From contig OZ024791.1 in the NCBI GenBank assembly GCA_964017065.1, forward strand, positions 9,093,322-9,157,321: a stretch of 64,000 bases of DNA, written 5' to 3'. The DNA comes from Haliclona indistincta. Taxonomy: Eukaryota > Porifera > Demospongiae > Haplosclerida > Chalinidae. The notes beneath the pieces were generated by a model, which searched no databases, was not told where the DNA came from, and was given only the letters and a program-made list of their open reading frames with translations. Positions 53,233 to 62,902 of this stretch are shown here, in pieces (within the stretch, counting starts at the first letter, position 1; every line of letters starts with the position of its first letter). A program made the position numbers and the translations under genes.

Positions 53233-55203
53233 TGATAACCAACAATAAAAACTGGTAACCAACGATAACCAACTATAACCAATAACAACTGCTAAACAAC
53301 AATAACCACAGATAACCAAGAATAACCACTGATAACCAACGATAACCAAGAATAACCAACAATAACAAAGAATAGCCAACAATAACCACTGTTAACCAAC
53401 AATAACCACTGATAACCAACTATAACCACTGATAACCAAGAATAACCCCTGATAACCAACAATATCCACTGCTAACCAACGATAACCAACTATAACCAAC
53501 AATAATCAAGAATAACCATTAATAACCAAGTATAACCAACGATAACCACTGATAACCATCAATAACCACATATAACCAAGAATAACCACTGATAACCAAT
53601 GATAACCACTGATAAGCAACGATAACCAAGAATAACCAACATTAACCACTGGTAACCAACAGTAACCACTGATAACCAACGATAACCACTGATAAACAGC
53701 AATAACCACAGATAACCAAGAATAACCACTGATAACATACATCAATCACTGACAACCAACAAAAACCACTGATAACCAACGATAAACCAGAATAACCAAT
53801 AGTCACCACTGGTAACCAACAATAACCACTGATAACCAACAATAACCACTGGTAACCAACAATAACCACTGATAACCAACAATAACCACTGATAACCAAG
53901 AATAACCACAGATAACCAACGATAACCTCTGATAACCAACGATATCCACTGATAACTAACGATAACCACTGATAACCAACGATAACCATTGATAACAAAC
54001 ATTAACCACTGATAACCATCAATAACCACTGATATCCAGCGATTACCACTGATAACCAAGAACAACCACTGTTATCCAAAAATAACCACTGATAAACAAC
54101 GATAACCAAGAATAACCACACATAACCAAGAATAACGAACAAAAACCACTGATAACCAACAATAACCACTGATAACAGTGATAACTAAGTATAACCAACA
54201 ATAAACAAGAATAACGAACAATAACCACTGGTAACCAGTTATAACCACTGATAACCAATGATAACCAAGAATAACCAACCATAACCAACTAAAATCATTG
54301 TTAACCAACAATAACCACCGATAACCAACGATAACCAAGAATAACCAACAATAACCACTGGTGACCAACTATAACCACTGATAACCAACGATAACCACTG
54401 ATAACCAACGATAACTACTGATAACCAACGATAACCACTGATAACCACTGATAACCAACGATAACCACTGATAACCAACAATAACCACTGATAACCAACG
54501 ATAGCCACTGATAACCACTGATAACCAACGATAACCACTGATAACCAACAATAACCACTGATAACCAACGATAGCCACTGATAACCAACGTTAACCACTG
54601 ATAACCATCATTAACCACTGATAACCAACGTTAACCACTGATAACCAACGATAACCACTGATAACCAACGATAACCACTGATAACCACTGATAACCAACG
54701 AAAACCACTGATAACCAACAATAACCACTGATAACCAACGATAACCAAGAATAATCAACAATAACCAAGAATAACCAACAATAACCACTGATAACCAACA
54801 ATAACCACTGATAACCAACTAAAACCACTGATAACCAAGAATATCCACTGATAACCAACAATAACTACTGCTAACCAACGATAACCAACTATAACCAACA
54901 ATAACCAAGAATAACCAACAATAACCACTGATGACCAACAATAACCACTGATAACCAACGGTAACCAAGAATAAACAACAATATCCAAGAATAACCAACA
55001 ATAACCACTGATAAGCAACAATAACCTTTGATTACCAAAGATATCCAAGAATAACCAACAATAACCAAGAATAACCCACAATAACCACTGGTAACCAACG
55101 ATAACAACTGATAATCAACAGTAACCACTGATAACAATCACTAACCACTGATAACCAACGATAACCACTGATAACCAACAATAACCACATATAACCAAGA
55201 ATG
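53233..55203. repeat. 10-bp minisatellite array 6
   Basis: About 197 decamers in the same orientation and with the same variants as array 5. Landmark orders such as AACAAAGAATAGCC near 53366 match the large array. It ends at CCAAGAATGAGCACTTTACC. Confidence 0.98.
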
Positions 55204-55593
55204 AGCACTTTACCACGTGGAACAAGGAATGCATAATCAATAAATGCTTTCAACAACTTAAAAAGCTTTCCAAATTGTAAACAAGGATGTTATAACATGA
55301 TTGATGTACCAGTTAGTCTCAGAGCACCTGTTTGACGGCTGATAGAGCGAGTGCACTTTACCATTTTGAATAAGGAATGCATAATCAATAAACGCTTTTA
55401 ACTACTTAAAAAGCATTCCAAATTGTAGATAAGTATGTTATAACATTATTGACGTACCAGTTACACACGGAGCACTTGTTTGACGGCTGATGAAGCGAGA
55501 TTTAGTTGGATTCCAAATAGAGAGCACTTTACCATGTGGAATAAGGAATGCATAATCAATAAACGCTTTTAACAACTTAAAAAGCATTTCAAA
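55204..55593. repeat. 149-bp tandem repeat, about 2.6 copies
   Basis: Copies begin with GCACTTTACC at 55204, 55353 and 55523. They share AAGGAATGCATAATCAATAA, ACTTAAAAAGC and TTTGACGGCTGAT. The third start is displaced by a 21-bp insertion. No gene. Confidence 0.88.
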
Positions 55594-55608
55594 TGTGCAT
55601 CTTTATGG

Positions 55609-56047
55609 GCGGTCATCAATCACTGGACTGGACCAGTGGACTGGACTACAAAATTGGAAACCATGCCCATAATTACTATACTACTAAACCCAAGACCATA
55701 AAAACCTTCGCCTAACTGTGCCCAGTATTCGCTAACAGGTGATTTAACACTAAGGATCGTTGTTCCCAGCGTTTTAACACTAAGGATTGTCGTCCCCAGC
55801 GTTTTAACACTAAGTATTGTCGTTCCCGGTGTTCTAACACTAAGGATCGTGAGGTGGCGAATATTTAGGTTGATCCACATACTGGGCGCTGTTAGGCGAA
55901 TACTGGGTGCCGTTAGGTCCATACTGGGCGCAGTTAGGCGAAGGTTTTTATTGTCTTGTGTTTAGTAGTATTGTAATTATGGGCGCGGTTTCCTGTTTTG
56001 TAGTCCAGTCCAGTCCACTGGTCCAGTCCTGTGATTGATGACCGCCA
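55609..56047. mobile_element. Small TIR element with internal tandem repeats
   Basis: Arms of about 125-135 bp match in inverted orientation: GGCGGTCATCAATCAC..., GGACTGGACCAGTGGACTGG, CCCATAATTAC and AACCTTCGCCTAACTG on the left, with their complements on the right ending GATTGATGACCGCC. The interior has a 30-bp repeat (55741-55851; TTTTAACACTAAGGATTG core, nearly four copies) and a 21-bp repeat (55879-55941; ATACTGGGCGC..GTTAGGCGA, three copies). No coding capacity; MITE-like. Confidence 0.87.
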
Positions 56048-56530
56048 TCTTTTTGATACGGTAGACCCTATCATTTATGTTCTGGTGAAGAGTTGTGGCT
56101 CTGTGAATATTACTGAGCAAAAACAACATTGACTTATATGAAAGAGCTTAATGAGCTGATTCTAGTGTACCCATTGTCAGGCGTCAATTAATTTTTGTGG
56201 CGGAGTTATGGGTCTATGAATATTAATGAGTAAAAGCAACATGTTGTGGTTTAGGGTTTACAGTGTGTCTCCCGACGAATTTTAAAAAAAATTTGCTATC
56301 ATCATGTAGAGGAAGGTCTTCTCCATCTTTTAGTTACGTTTCCACGTAAGGGGTGGCGGAGTTATAGCTCAATGAATATTAATGAGCAAATACAACATTG
56401 ACTCAGATGAAAGAACTTACCGAGCTGATTTTAATTCACCCATTGTCAGCCGTCAATTACGTTGTTGGGTGGAGTTATGGCTCTAGGAATATGAATGAGT
56501 AAAACGAATTTTGGCTAGTGTTAAAAAGTG
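56048..56530. repeat. Dispersed repeat with GGAGTTATGGCTC motif
   Basis: Two long copies (about 56087-56205 and 56350-56462) share CTCTGTGAATATTA, ACAACATTGACT, GAGCTGATT and ACCCATTGTCAG. Partial copies of the GAGTTATGGCTCTATGAATA stretch occur near 56202 and 56468. No gene. Confidence 0.75.
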
Positions 56531-56539
56531 TTAGGATGT

Positions 56540-56591
56540 AGGGTTTAGGGTTTAGGGTTTTAGGGTTTAGGGTTTAGGGTTTAGGGTTTTA
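56540..56591. repeat. TTTAGGG telomere-like tract
   Basis: About seven copies of the heptamer TTTAGGG, two with an extra T. It lies internally, directly next to the repeat module 3' of the gene at 57178-59950. Single TTTAGGGTTTAG traces recur near 57028 and a single GGGTTTAG near 62437, each beside related sequence. Confidence 0.9.
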
Positions 56592-56845
56592 GTTTTCTAC
56601 CGACCCTCAAATTTTGGCATTTTCTGGCCCGGAACGGAGAGAAACCTGGCCTTTTTCGTCACAAGACTGTCCTCTTTCGTCAAAAATGAGCAGATTCTGT
56701 CCTGGAAACTGAAAATGTGTCAAAATCTGTCCCCGAAAATGCAACGTTCAAGGAATTTCTGGCCCGAAAATGGAAAATCGGACGAGTCTCTGGCCCTGAA
56801 AGGAAAGAAGTCGTCCGTTGTGTTTGATTTGACTGTCCTTAATGG
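56592..56845. repeat. TTCTGGCCCGAAAA module, copy 1
   Basis: A degenerate tandem of TTCTGGCCCGAAAA-like blocks, preceded by TTTAGTTTTCTACC. The same arrangement occurs at 62437-62690. Each copy lies on the 3' side of one of the two recombinase-like genes, so it may be the tail of a mobile unit. Confidence 0.75.
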
Positions 56846-57177
56846 GTCCGTGTGTTAGACGTTCTATAAAGTTGACAAAAGAATGGGCTTGGTGGATGTA
56901 GCAGCGATAGCCGAGTAGTTAGTGAGTGTGAGATAGTCCAGTTTGATCTCTAACTAGATGATCGTACGTTAGACATAGAGTGCAATTGTACACGTGTTTG
57001 CACTGTTAGGCGAAGGCTTTATCAGGTTTTAGGGTTTAGTTTTGGTATCTTGGTGCTCTATTGCATGCAATTGGTCATTATCAATTTTGTTGTGTTCTTT
57101 GAAACAATCATCGTAAATCAAACAAAGTATTATAAATGTGTGCAACAATATTGTGTTTGTGTCCAAGACGCAATTGA

Positions 57178-59950
57178 TTATGTGCTCCTGTTCAAGTATT
57201 TTACTCTATCTTGGATCTACACCAACAAGAAAAGAATTAAAATACATTCAGTTGTGCTTACCTGTTTAGCAGTTTTAGGCACTTGCACTTCCACGCTGTC
57301 TACAAATTCCCGGCACCTTCTCATTATTGGAGTAGTTTTGGCGCCGAGTTCATCTGAAAAAAAGTCACGGATATATCCATCCAGTAGATCACTTGCAACT
57401 CCAGCACCACCAGCACCTTCTCCTGGTGCTGCCTCGCTTTGTCTCGGTGCTGATGCACTCGTGCTAGGTTCTATAGTGTTAAATGATAAGGAGAAATGTT
57501 ATCATAATTTGGAGAGCACACTCCACCTTGAACAGTACGACGAATCAAGTTGGAAGCGTGAATTGCATTCGAAGTACCCTGGAAAAGATGATAGTACCTG
57601 TAAATTAAATGAAAGATCAATGAAGTCACAGTATTGAGGCTGAGGCATACTTGAATGCAGTTTGTGGCAGGTGGCCGACGTGCTTCGACACCTCCTCCAC
57701 TTCTTTTTGAGACATGGTGGCTGCAACTTTGGTCGACACGTGCCTGCGCACCTGTGTCGCAGTGGGCATTTTGACTTCATGCCCCAAGTACTTGCCAACC
57801 TTAAATTAGAAAAAGAGGAGCTTTTGTCAACAAATTGCCAACGGTTGGTTACCTGTTTGATGTAGTGTGCGTAATTCTTCAGTGGTCTGCCTTCACAATT
57901 TATGAGCAACTGAGGTTGCTCTTTGTAGTTGGCAATCATTGGCCTCACATGTTGCACGTACCCTGCAAGAAGGTCTGCTTCCCTTTGACGAAGTGTTAAC
58001 TTGGCAGGGCCGTGCGTGCCACTGGTTTTGTGACGACCAACCTACAGAAAGTTTACAAGTTGTCGTGCAATAGTTTGTTCGTTTTACCTTAACTATGGTG
58101 TAGGTGGCCCCATCTTCGACTGCCGTCTTCCGCTTCATGTACATCTCGGTTGTGAGCCCCAGGACCGGTCCCGGCCTTTGGGAGTTTCCATACATGAGCA
58201 AGGCGAAAAGGTAAGAAGCCACCATGTTGATCTCCTTGTCGGACAGGAAGCCTCCCTCTAAGGCAGCCTCGGAAACTAGGTCTTCGATGGCCTGCATATT
58301 AGAATTTTCGAAGAGCATTTGAAAACCGGTGATATCGGCTGGGTTTTCGGCAAGCTCTTGCTCCCTTTCCATTCTATATTCTTGCTGCTCCTTTCTTAAC
58401 ACTGATTCCCAGGTCTTGATCCGCTTCTCCATTTTGGTGAGCTGGTGCATCTCAGTTTCGCTGATTTCGGTTCCTAAGAGAAGGAAATTTATGCCCATTC
58501 CGATCCTTTGTAGTTTAGTCAGTCGCCCTCCGTGACCGATTCCATCAGCCTCGAGCCGGGTCAAGTACCTCTCAATAGTCTTGGGTTTTACTAGACACTC
58601 CCAGCTGATGGTAGAGCCATTGGAGGCATAGTATAAGTACTTACTGAGATCTATGGAGATTTGTTTGGCTTCTCTCGGGCTCCTTCTTTTGCCGTCCAGG
58701 CCTCGTAGATAGCGATAAAATGATCTCAGCGACGTCGAATCTGGCACGGAAAAGTATTTGTAGTGGAAAGTTCTCCCCTTGGTCTCGGATCGCCCAGACG
58801 AAACGATTTTTGGTCGTTCAGGCTTATCGGGGTCGTGCTCGCCGATGGCGAGATCGTCGTCCGATTCGGTTTCCTCCTCGTCCTCGTCCTCCTCTTCCTC
58901 GACATCAACTCGGTGTGGTGCGGTTTCCTCCTCTTCCTCAGCGTTGACTTGGTCTTGTGCGGTTTCCTCCTCTCCCTCCTCTAGCTCTTCCGATTCGACA
59001 CCGTCGTTCTGGCATTCTCCTTCCAAAGGACCTGCCGAAGTGGTGCTGGGCTCGTCGACAAGTGTGATGGTGACCTTGTCCGGCTCGCTCCACATCTTGA
59101 TCAAGGTGGTACTGCCCCCAGCTGCTTTCCTGTGAAAAGAAAGTGCAAGTCACCGCGTGGACGACTTTACGTTTGTCTCACCTGAACGAAGCCAAGGCTT
59201 TGCTCACCCTCTTTCCCTGCGAAGCTGCAAAAATTGCCCCGGGCACGAGGCGCTTCGGCACCACCTTGGCCTTCCGGAGCGCCTCGGTCCGCTCTTTACG
59301 AGAGAGGTCGGAGTGGACAGCTTGCATGTGATTGGCCAGCTTTTTCAGTGGCCTGCCAGCCGAAGCGCAACCTTTGATGGGACACAATTTGTGCTTCCGG
59401 TAGTGCTCGAAGTTGGTGTCCTTTGGTGCTGCCGTGGCTGCTCTCCTGCGTTGAGCGCACGACATAAGCACTACGCATTGGTAGTCACAAGAACAGTACC
59501 TGCTCGGTCCTTCCCGTCCTGGCTCCTCTGGACTTTGACTCTCCCTCTCCTGACTCGAGAACGTCGCCGGGTTGGAATCGTCGCTCCTGTACAAAGAAAA
59601 CAAAGCCTGGCTTACCCGCCAGCTCATGCAGACGAACCCGGTAAGGTCCACGCTGACTTTCTCGATTCTCAGCTCCATCCTCCTGCGTAAACCAAACAAA
59701 CGAAACATCAGACATAGATACTGACGTCGTCGGGCGAACACGTACTTGGGACGTTTAGGTGGTGTCGGTTCCAAGTCGTCTTCGAGGATTTCGATGTCGC
59801 TGTCGCTGTCGCCTGCTTGAGAGAGAGAGAGAGCGGTCAACAGAAGTAGTCAGTTGGTCTGCACTTTCGCTCACCGTTACGAGGTCCGGGATTGACTTCG
59901 ACGTCGCCACGACGACCGATTGCAGCTCGCCGCTTTCGTACGGAGATCAT
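57178..59950 (-). CDS. 2A-leader, C2H2 finger, tyrosine-recombinase-like protein
   Basis: Minus-strand exons: 59875-59950, 59746-59812, optional 59638-59682, 59500-59586, 59182-59445, 58088-59129, 57853-58041, 57651-57799, 57527-57597, 57262-57470 and 57178-57216. Joined without the optional exon they keep one frame of 730 residues. The main introns are 45-56 bp and carry GT/AG ends. Residues 15-23 are GDVEVNPGP, a perfect match to the 2A core DxExNPGP. A C2H2 finger lies at 98-121 (C98, C103, H116, H121). An acidic low-complexity region follows. The C-terminal half resembles a tyrosine recombinase: Arg483 in QRPG, Arg593/594 in TQVRRHVST, His618 in GHLPQT and Tyr626/627 in KYYHL. The usual HxxR His is replaced. 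A partial paralogue lies at 62903-64000 on the same strand. Likely a mobile-element protein. DNA binding through the finger is inference. Confidence 0.72.
59882..59908 (-). other. 2A-like ribosome-skipping motif (GDVEVNPGP)
   Basis: Codons 15-23 of the gene at 57178-59950. All six invariant positions of DxExNPGP are present. In known 2A sequences the Gly-Pro bond is not formed and translation resumes at Pro. That would release a 22-residue, very basic leader and a protein starting with Pro. The upstream residues (RKRRAAIGRR) are not the usual hydrophobic-rich 2A context, so activity is uncertain. Confidence 0.7.
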
Positions 59951-60383
59951 TGCCTGGCAACGAGGGAAAGTGTACAGAACAGAAGTAGAACAAAGTAACA
60001 CATGCCTTTTATAAGGCCACACCCCTACTGTATTAAAACTGGAAAAAATGGAGGCCTACTACGGAAACCGATTTGCTGAAAAGTCCCGAATGGGCGTGGC
60101 TAAAATCCGATGTCGCTGTTGGGTAGCTAAGGACGAAAGCTTTGACTGTTTTGACGTCCGTTTTCCTTGAAAGTGCTTGTGGGCAGAGTTACGGCCAGTG
60201 TTTGTTTGCATTGTGTGCACACGACGGCATGCCGTTGCTCTATGGTAATGTTGACGAGGGTGGGGCTAACGGAGATCATTGCCTGGCAACAAGGGAAAGT
60301 GTACAGAACAGAACTAGAACAAACTAACACGTGCCTTTCATAAGGCCACACCCCTACTGCATTAAAACTGGGAAAAAAAATGG
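59942..60383. repeat. Duplicated promoter-proximal segment (offset 329 bp)
   Basis: The stretch 59942-60060, which includes the start codon and TATA box, recurs at 60271-60383 with a few changes. The second copy has TCATAAGG in place of the TATAAAAGG core (plus-strand CTTTCATAAGG versus CTTTTATAAGG), so its TATA box is damaged. Confidence 0.85.
60005..60013 (-). promoter_or_regulatory. TATA box TATAAAAGG
   Basis: TATAAAAGG on the minus strand, 55 bp upstream of the ATG at 59950. Transcription starting about 30 bp downstream would give a short leader and make that ATG the first one. An in-frame ATG at 60020-60022 would lie upstream of the expected start and is therefore disfavoured. Confidence 0.6.
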
Positions 60384-61150
60384 AGGCCTACTCAAAAGTG
60401 TTCTTCCTGGCCTGTGTGACTGTAACAACCTCGTCAGCGTGTGCAATTGTAGGTTCTTGGGTGTGATTAGCCACTCACCGATACGAGGACACTGGAAAGA
60501 TGCTTCGGGTCTGGTCGTAAGGCCGGAAAACAGAGAGAAGTGATGAGAGCTTGTGCACCTCTTCAGAACATGTGCTCGATTCGAACCACACCCAAGGACT
60601 CCTCCCATCAATTAGAATGAACTGATCAATACATTGAAGAATGCTTGTTAGCTTCGGGAGGATCTACGTGCACTAGTTGAAGTTAACGAGGACGACACCG
60701 ATTGGCACCAACGGAAACCGATTTGCTGAAAAGTCCTGAATGGGCGTGGCTAAAATCCGATGTCGCCGTTGGGTAGCTAAGGACGAAAGCTTTGACCGTT
60801 TTGACGTCCGTTTTCCTTGAAAATGCTTGTGGGCGGAGTTACAGCAAGCGTTAAATTTCGCCCAGTGTTTGTTTGCATTATGTGCATGCCGTTGCTTGAT
60901 GATAACGTTGACGAGGGTGGGGCTAACGGACGTTCGACCGCTAAAAAAAGCCAATTTTATGTCGTGAGTGGGCGTGGCTAAAATCTGACGTCACCGTTGG
61001 ATATCTGAGGGCAAAAGCTTTGACCGTTTTGACGTCCGTTTTCCTTGAAACTGCTTGTGGGCAGAGTTACGGCCAGTGTTTGTTTGCATTGTGTGCACAT
61101 GACGGCGTGCCGTTGCTCTATGGTAATGTTGACGACGGTGGGGCTAATTG
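60062..61150. repeat. About 210-bp repeat, three copies upstream of recombinase-like gene
   Basis: Copies at about 60062-60270, 60712-60930 and 60960-61150. They share GGGCGTGGCTAAAATC, TTTTGACGTCCGTTTTCC, GTGTTTGTTTGCATT and GACGAGGGTGGGGCTAA. They contain TGACGTCC elements and no gene, and may form the 5' region of the mobile unit. The gap 60384-60711 shows no gene I can support. Confidence 0.82.
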
Positions 61151-61730
61151 ACGATGGATCCCATTACGAAGACCAAAATCAAAATGATGAGGGCGGGCCA
61201 AGTTTGCCAAAATTAGGAGGGTTGGGCTAAACTTGTGCTGTACTTTGGGTAGTAACCGGCAAAAGTTTTAGTAAGAAACCCTCTAGCAGGGACATTCCTC
61301 AGATTCCTCACTGAATATTGGTTTCGGTCACCTGAGGAATGTCCGAGGAACTTGAAATGGGCTACGTGTAATCAACGAGGAACGGTGAGGAACTGTAGAC
61401 CTAAGTTAGCCCTATCCACCAAATTACTTAGTTTAGCCACAATTGGTCTCGTTCAAAAAGTGGAGCGTCTTAAAAATGTCCAAAAATTGAGGACAGAAAT
61501 GTTCCCAAATTTGGTTAAGTTTGACGTGGCGTAGAAAGAAAATTGAATGACGTACCAAAGGGGCAATAGTGAGGAACAGTAGATGGATACCCCCAGAATA
61601 TGGGGAAAATGTCGAAAAACCCATACCTTGAAAAGCAACTGAGGAAACAGAGTCGGTAAAGTGAGGAATTTCTGAGGAATTTTTGAGGAATTTTTGGTCT
61701 TCAGATTGGTGGCTTATTACAGCCTACTGA
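61151..61730. other. Gene-free stretch with GAGGAA-rich repeats
   Basis: Irregular recurrences of TGAGGAA, GAGGAACGGTGAGGAACTG and TGAGGAATTTTTGAGGAA are seen between 61300 and 61700. No convincing coding sequence. Confidence 0.55.
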
Positions 61731-61734
61731 AACG

Positions 61735-61935
61735 TCCCTAAATACGTCCCTTTGGTCTCTGGAGGGACAGTTTTATGTCCCTTTGCCCTATTTCGTCCCT
61801 TTTGTCTCTGGAGGGACGGTTTTATGTCCCTTTGCCCTATTATGTCCTTCTTATGTCCCTGTTATGTTGCTATGGTCTCTGGAGGGACAGTCTTATGTCC
61901 CTTTGGCCTCAGGAGGGTAAAGCTTATGTCCCTGC
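61735..61935. repeat. Tandem repeat with GGTCTCTGGAGGGAC core
   Basis: Three imperfect copies of a unit with GTCTCTGGAGGGACAG, TTTTATGTCCCTTTG and CCCTATT. Short frames through it are not credible genes. Confidence 0.82.
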
Positions 61936-61964
61936 AGTGAAATGACGTCATATGACCTGAAAAC

Positions 61965-62225
61965 TCTTAAGGGGGCGGTCTTGGGGGTGAAAATTGCTCG
62001 AGGGGGCAAAACAGGGTTGAAAATCGTCGCGGGGGCGAGCTTTGAGTGAAAAATCCCCGGGGGGCCCACTAGGGGTGAAAATTCGTTGCGGGGGCCGACT
62101 TAAGGTGTAAATACCTCGAGGGGGCGAACTAGGGGTGAAAATTCGTCGGGGGGGCGGACTTGGGGTGAAAATACCTCGGGGGGCCGGACTTGGGCTGAAA
62201 ATTCCTTGAGGGGGCGGACTTATGT
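61965..62225. repeat. G-rich tandem repeat, about 33 bp, roughly eight copies
   Basis: Units such as GAAAATACCTCGAGGGGGC followed by GGACTTGGGGTG, with substitutions between copies. The plus strand is strongly G-rich, with runs of five to seven G. Confidence 0.85.
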
Positions 62226-62436
62226 TGTATCGTTCTGTTGTTCGAGCTTACCGCGATGCAATCTTTGAGGCTCCGTATCTCTGAAACTAAGCCTCTCACC
62301 ACGATTTGAGCGTCAAAACCTCAAGAGCCGAGTGATCAATCTTCTTCGTTTCGGTACTTTCGTTGTCTCTTGAGACCACCGGAAAGCTGTACAATTTTTC
62401 GATTGCGCGCGACCGCTTTTTGTCTCTTGGTTCGGG

Positions 62437-62690
62437 GTTTAGTTTTCTACCAACTTCATAAATATGTCTCGAATCCACTTTTTTCTGGCCCGAAATCAGA
62501 AATTTGCTGTCCCGCGTCCCTCGAAATGATGAATTTCTGTCCTGAAATTGAAAAATATGGCAATTTCTGGCCCGAAAACGACAAGAACATGCATTTCTGG
62601 CCCGAAAATTATGGTAACTTTGACTTTCTGGCCCAAAGGCGATGGTGACTTGAAATTTCTGGCCTAAAAACATCTGGCACTTTTCGTCTC
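62437..62690. repeat. TTCTGGCCCGAAAA module, copy 2
   Basis: Begins GGGTTTAGTTTTCTACCAAC, then several TTTCTGGCCCGAAAA blocks. Same organisation as 56540-56845 and likewise on the 3' side of a recombinase-like gene. Confidence 0.75.
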
Positions 62691-62902
62691 AAACTCTTGT
62701 GCACTGGGTGCGAGCAAGCATGTGTACCGACCACTTTTCAGCCTTTGATTGTTAGAATTGATTTTTATTTGCATGAATGGAACGTTCTTCAATGGGGTAA
62801 ATAGTTGAACAAAGTGAATAGAAAAAAGGTGAAGTTCAATGTTAAGGAATGTTAATGATTGACTACAATGTTCTGGCAGGTAATGCGTCTGCTTGTTGGA
62901 AG

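Noticed and set aside
8846..55203. Many long minus-strand frames encoding W/Y/V/L-rich decapeptide proteins
   Set aside because: They overlap each other in three frames, follow from a stop-free 10-bp unit, have arbitrary starts and ends, and change with repeat variants. No evidence of real genes.
56540..56591. Chromosome end at the TTTAGGG tract
   Set aside because: The tract is short, degenerate and internal, with genes and repeats on both sides.
58720..59690. Plus-strand frames of up to 177 codons
   Set aside because: Antisense of the zinc-finger/recombinase-like gene, whose splice phases and motifs support the minus strand.
59951..60022. Upstream in-frame start (MWPYKRH...) for the 2A-bearing protein
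   Set aside because: It begins upstream of the expected transcription start set by the TATA box and its codons overlap that box.
60530..60620. tRNA-like B box (GGTTCGAATC on the minus strand)
   Set aside because: No matching A box or cloverleaf at the right distance.
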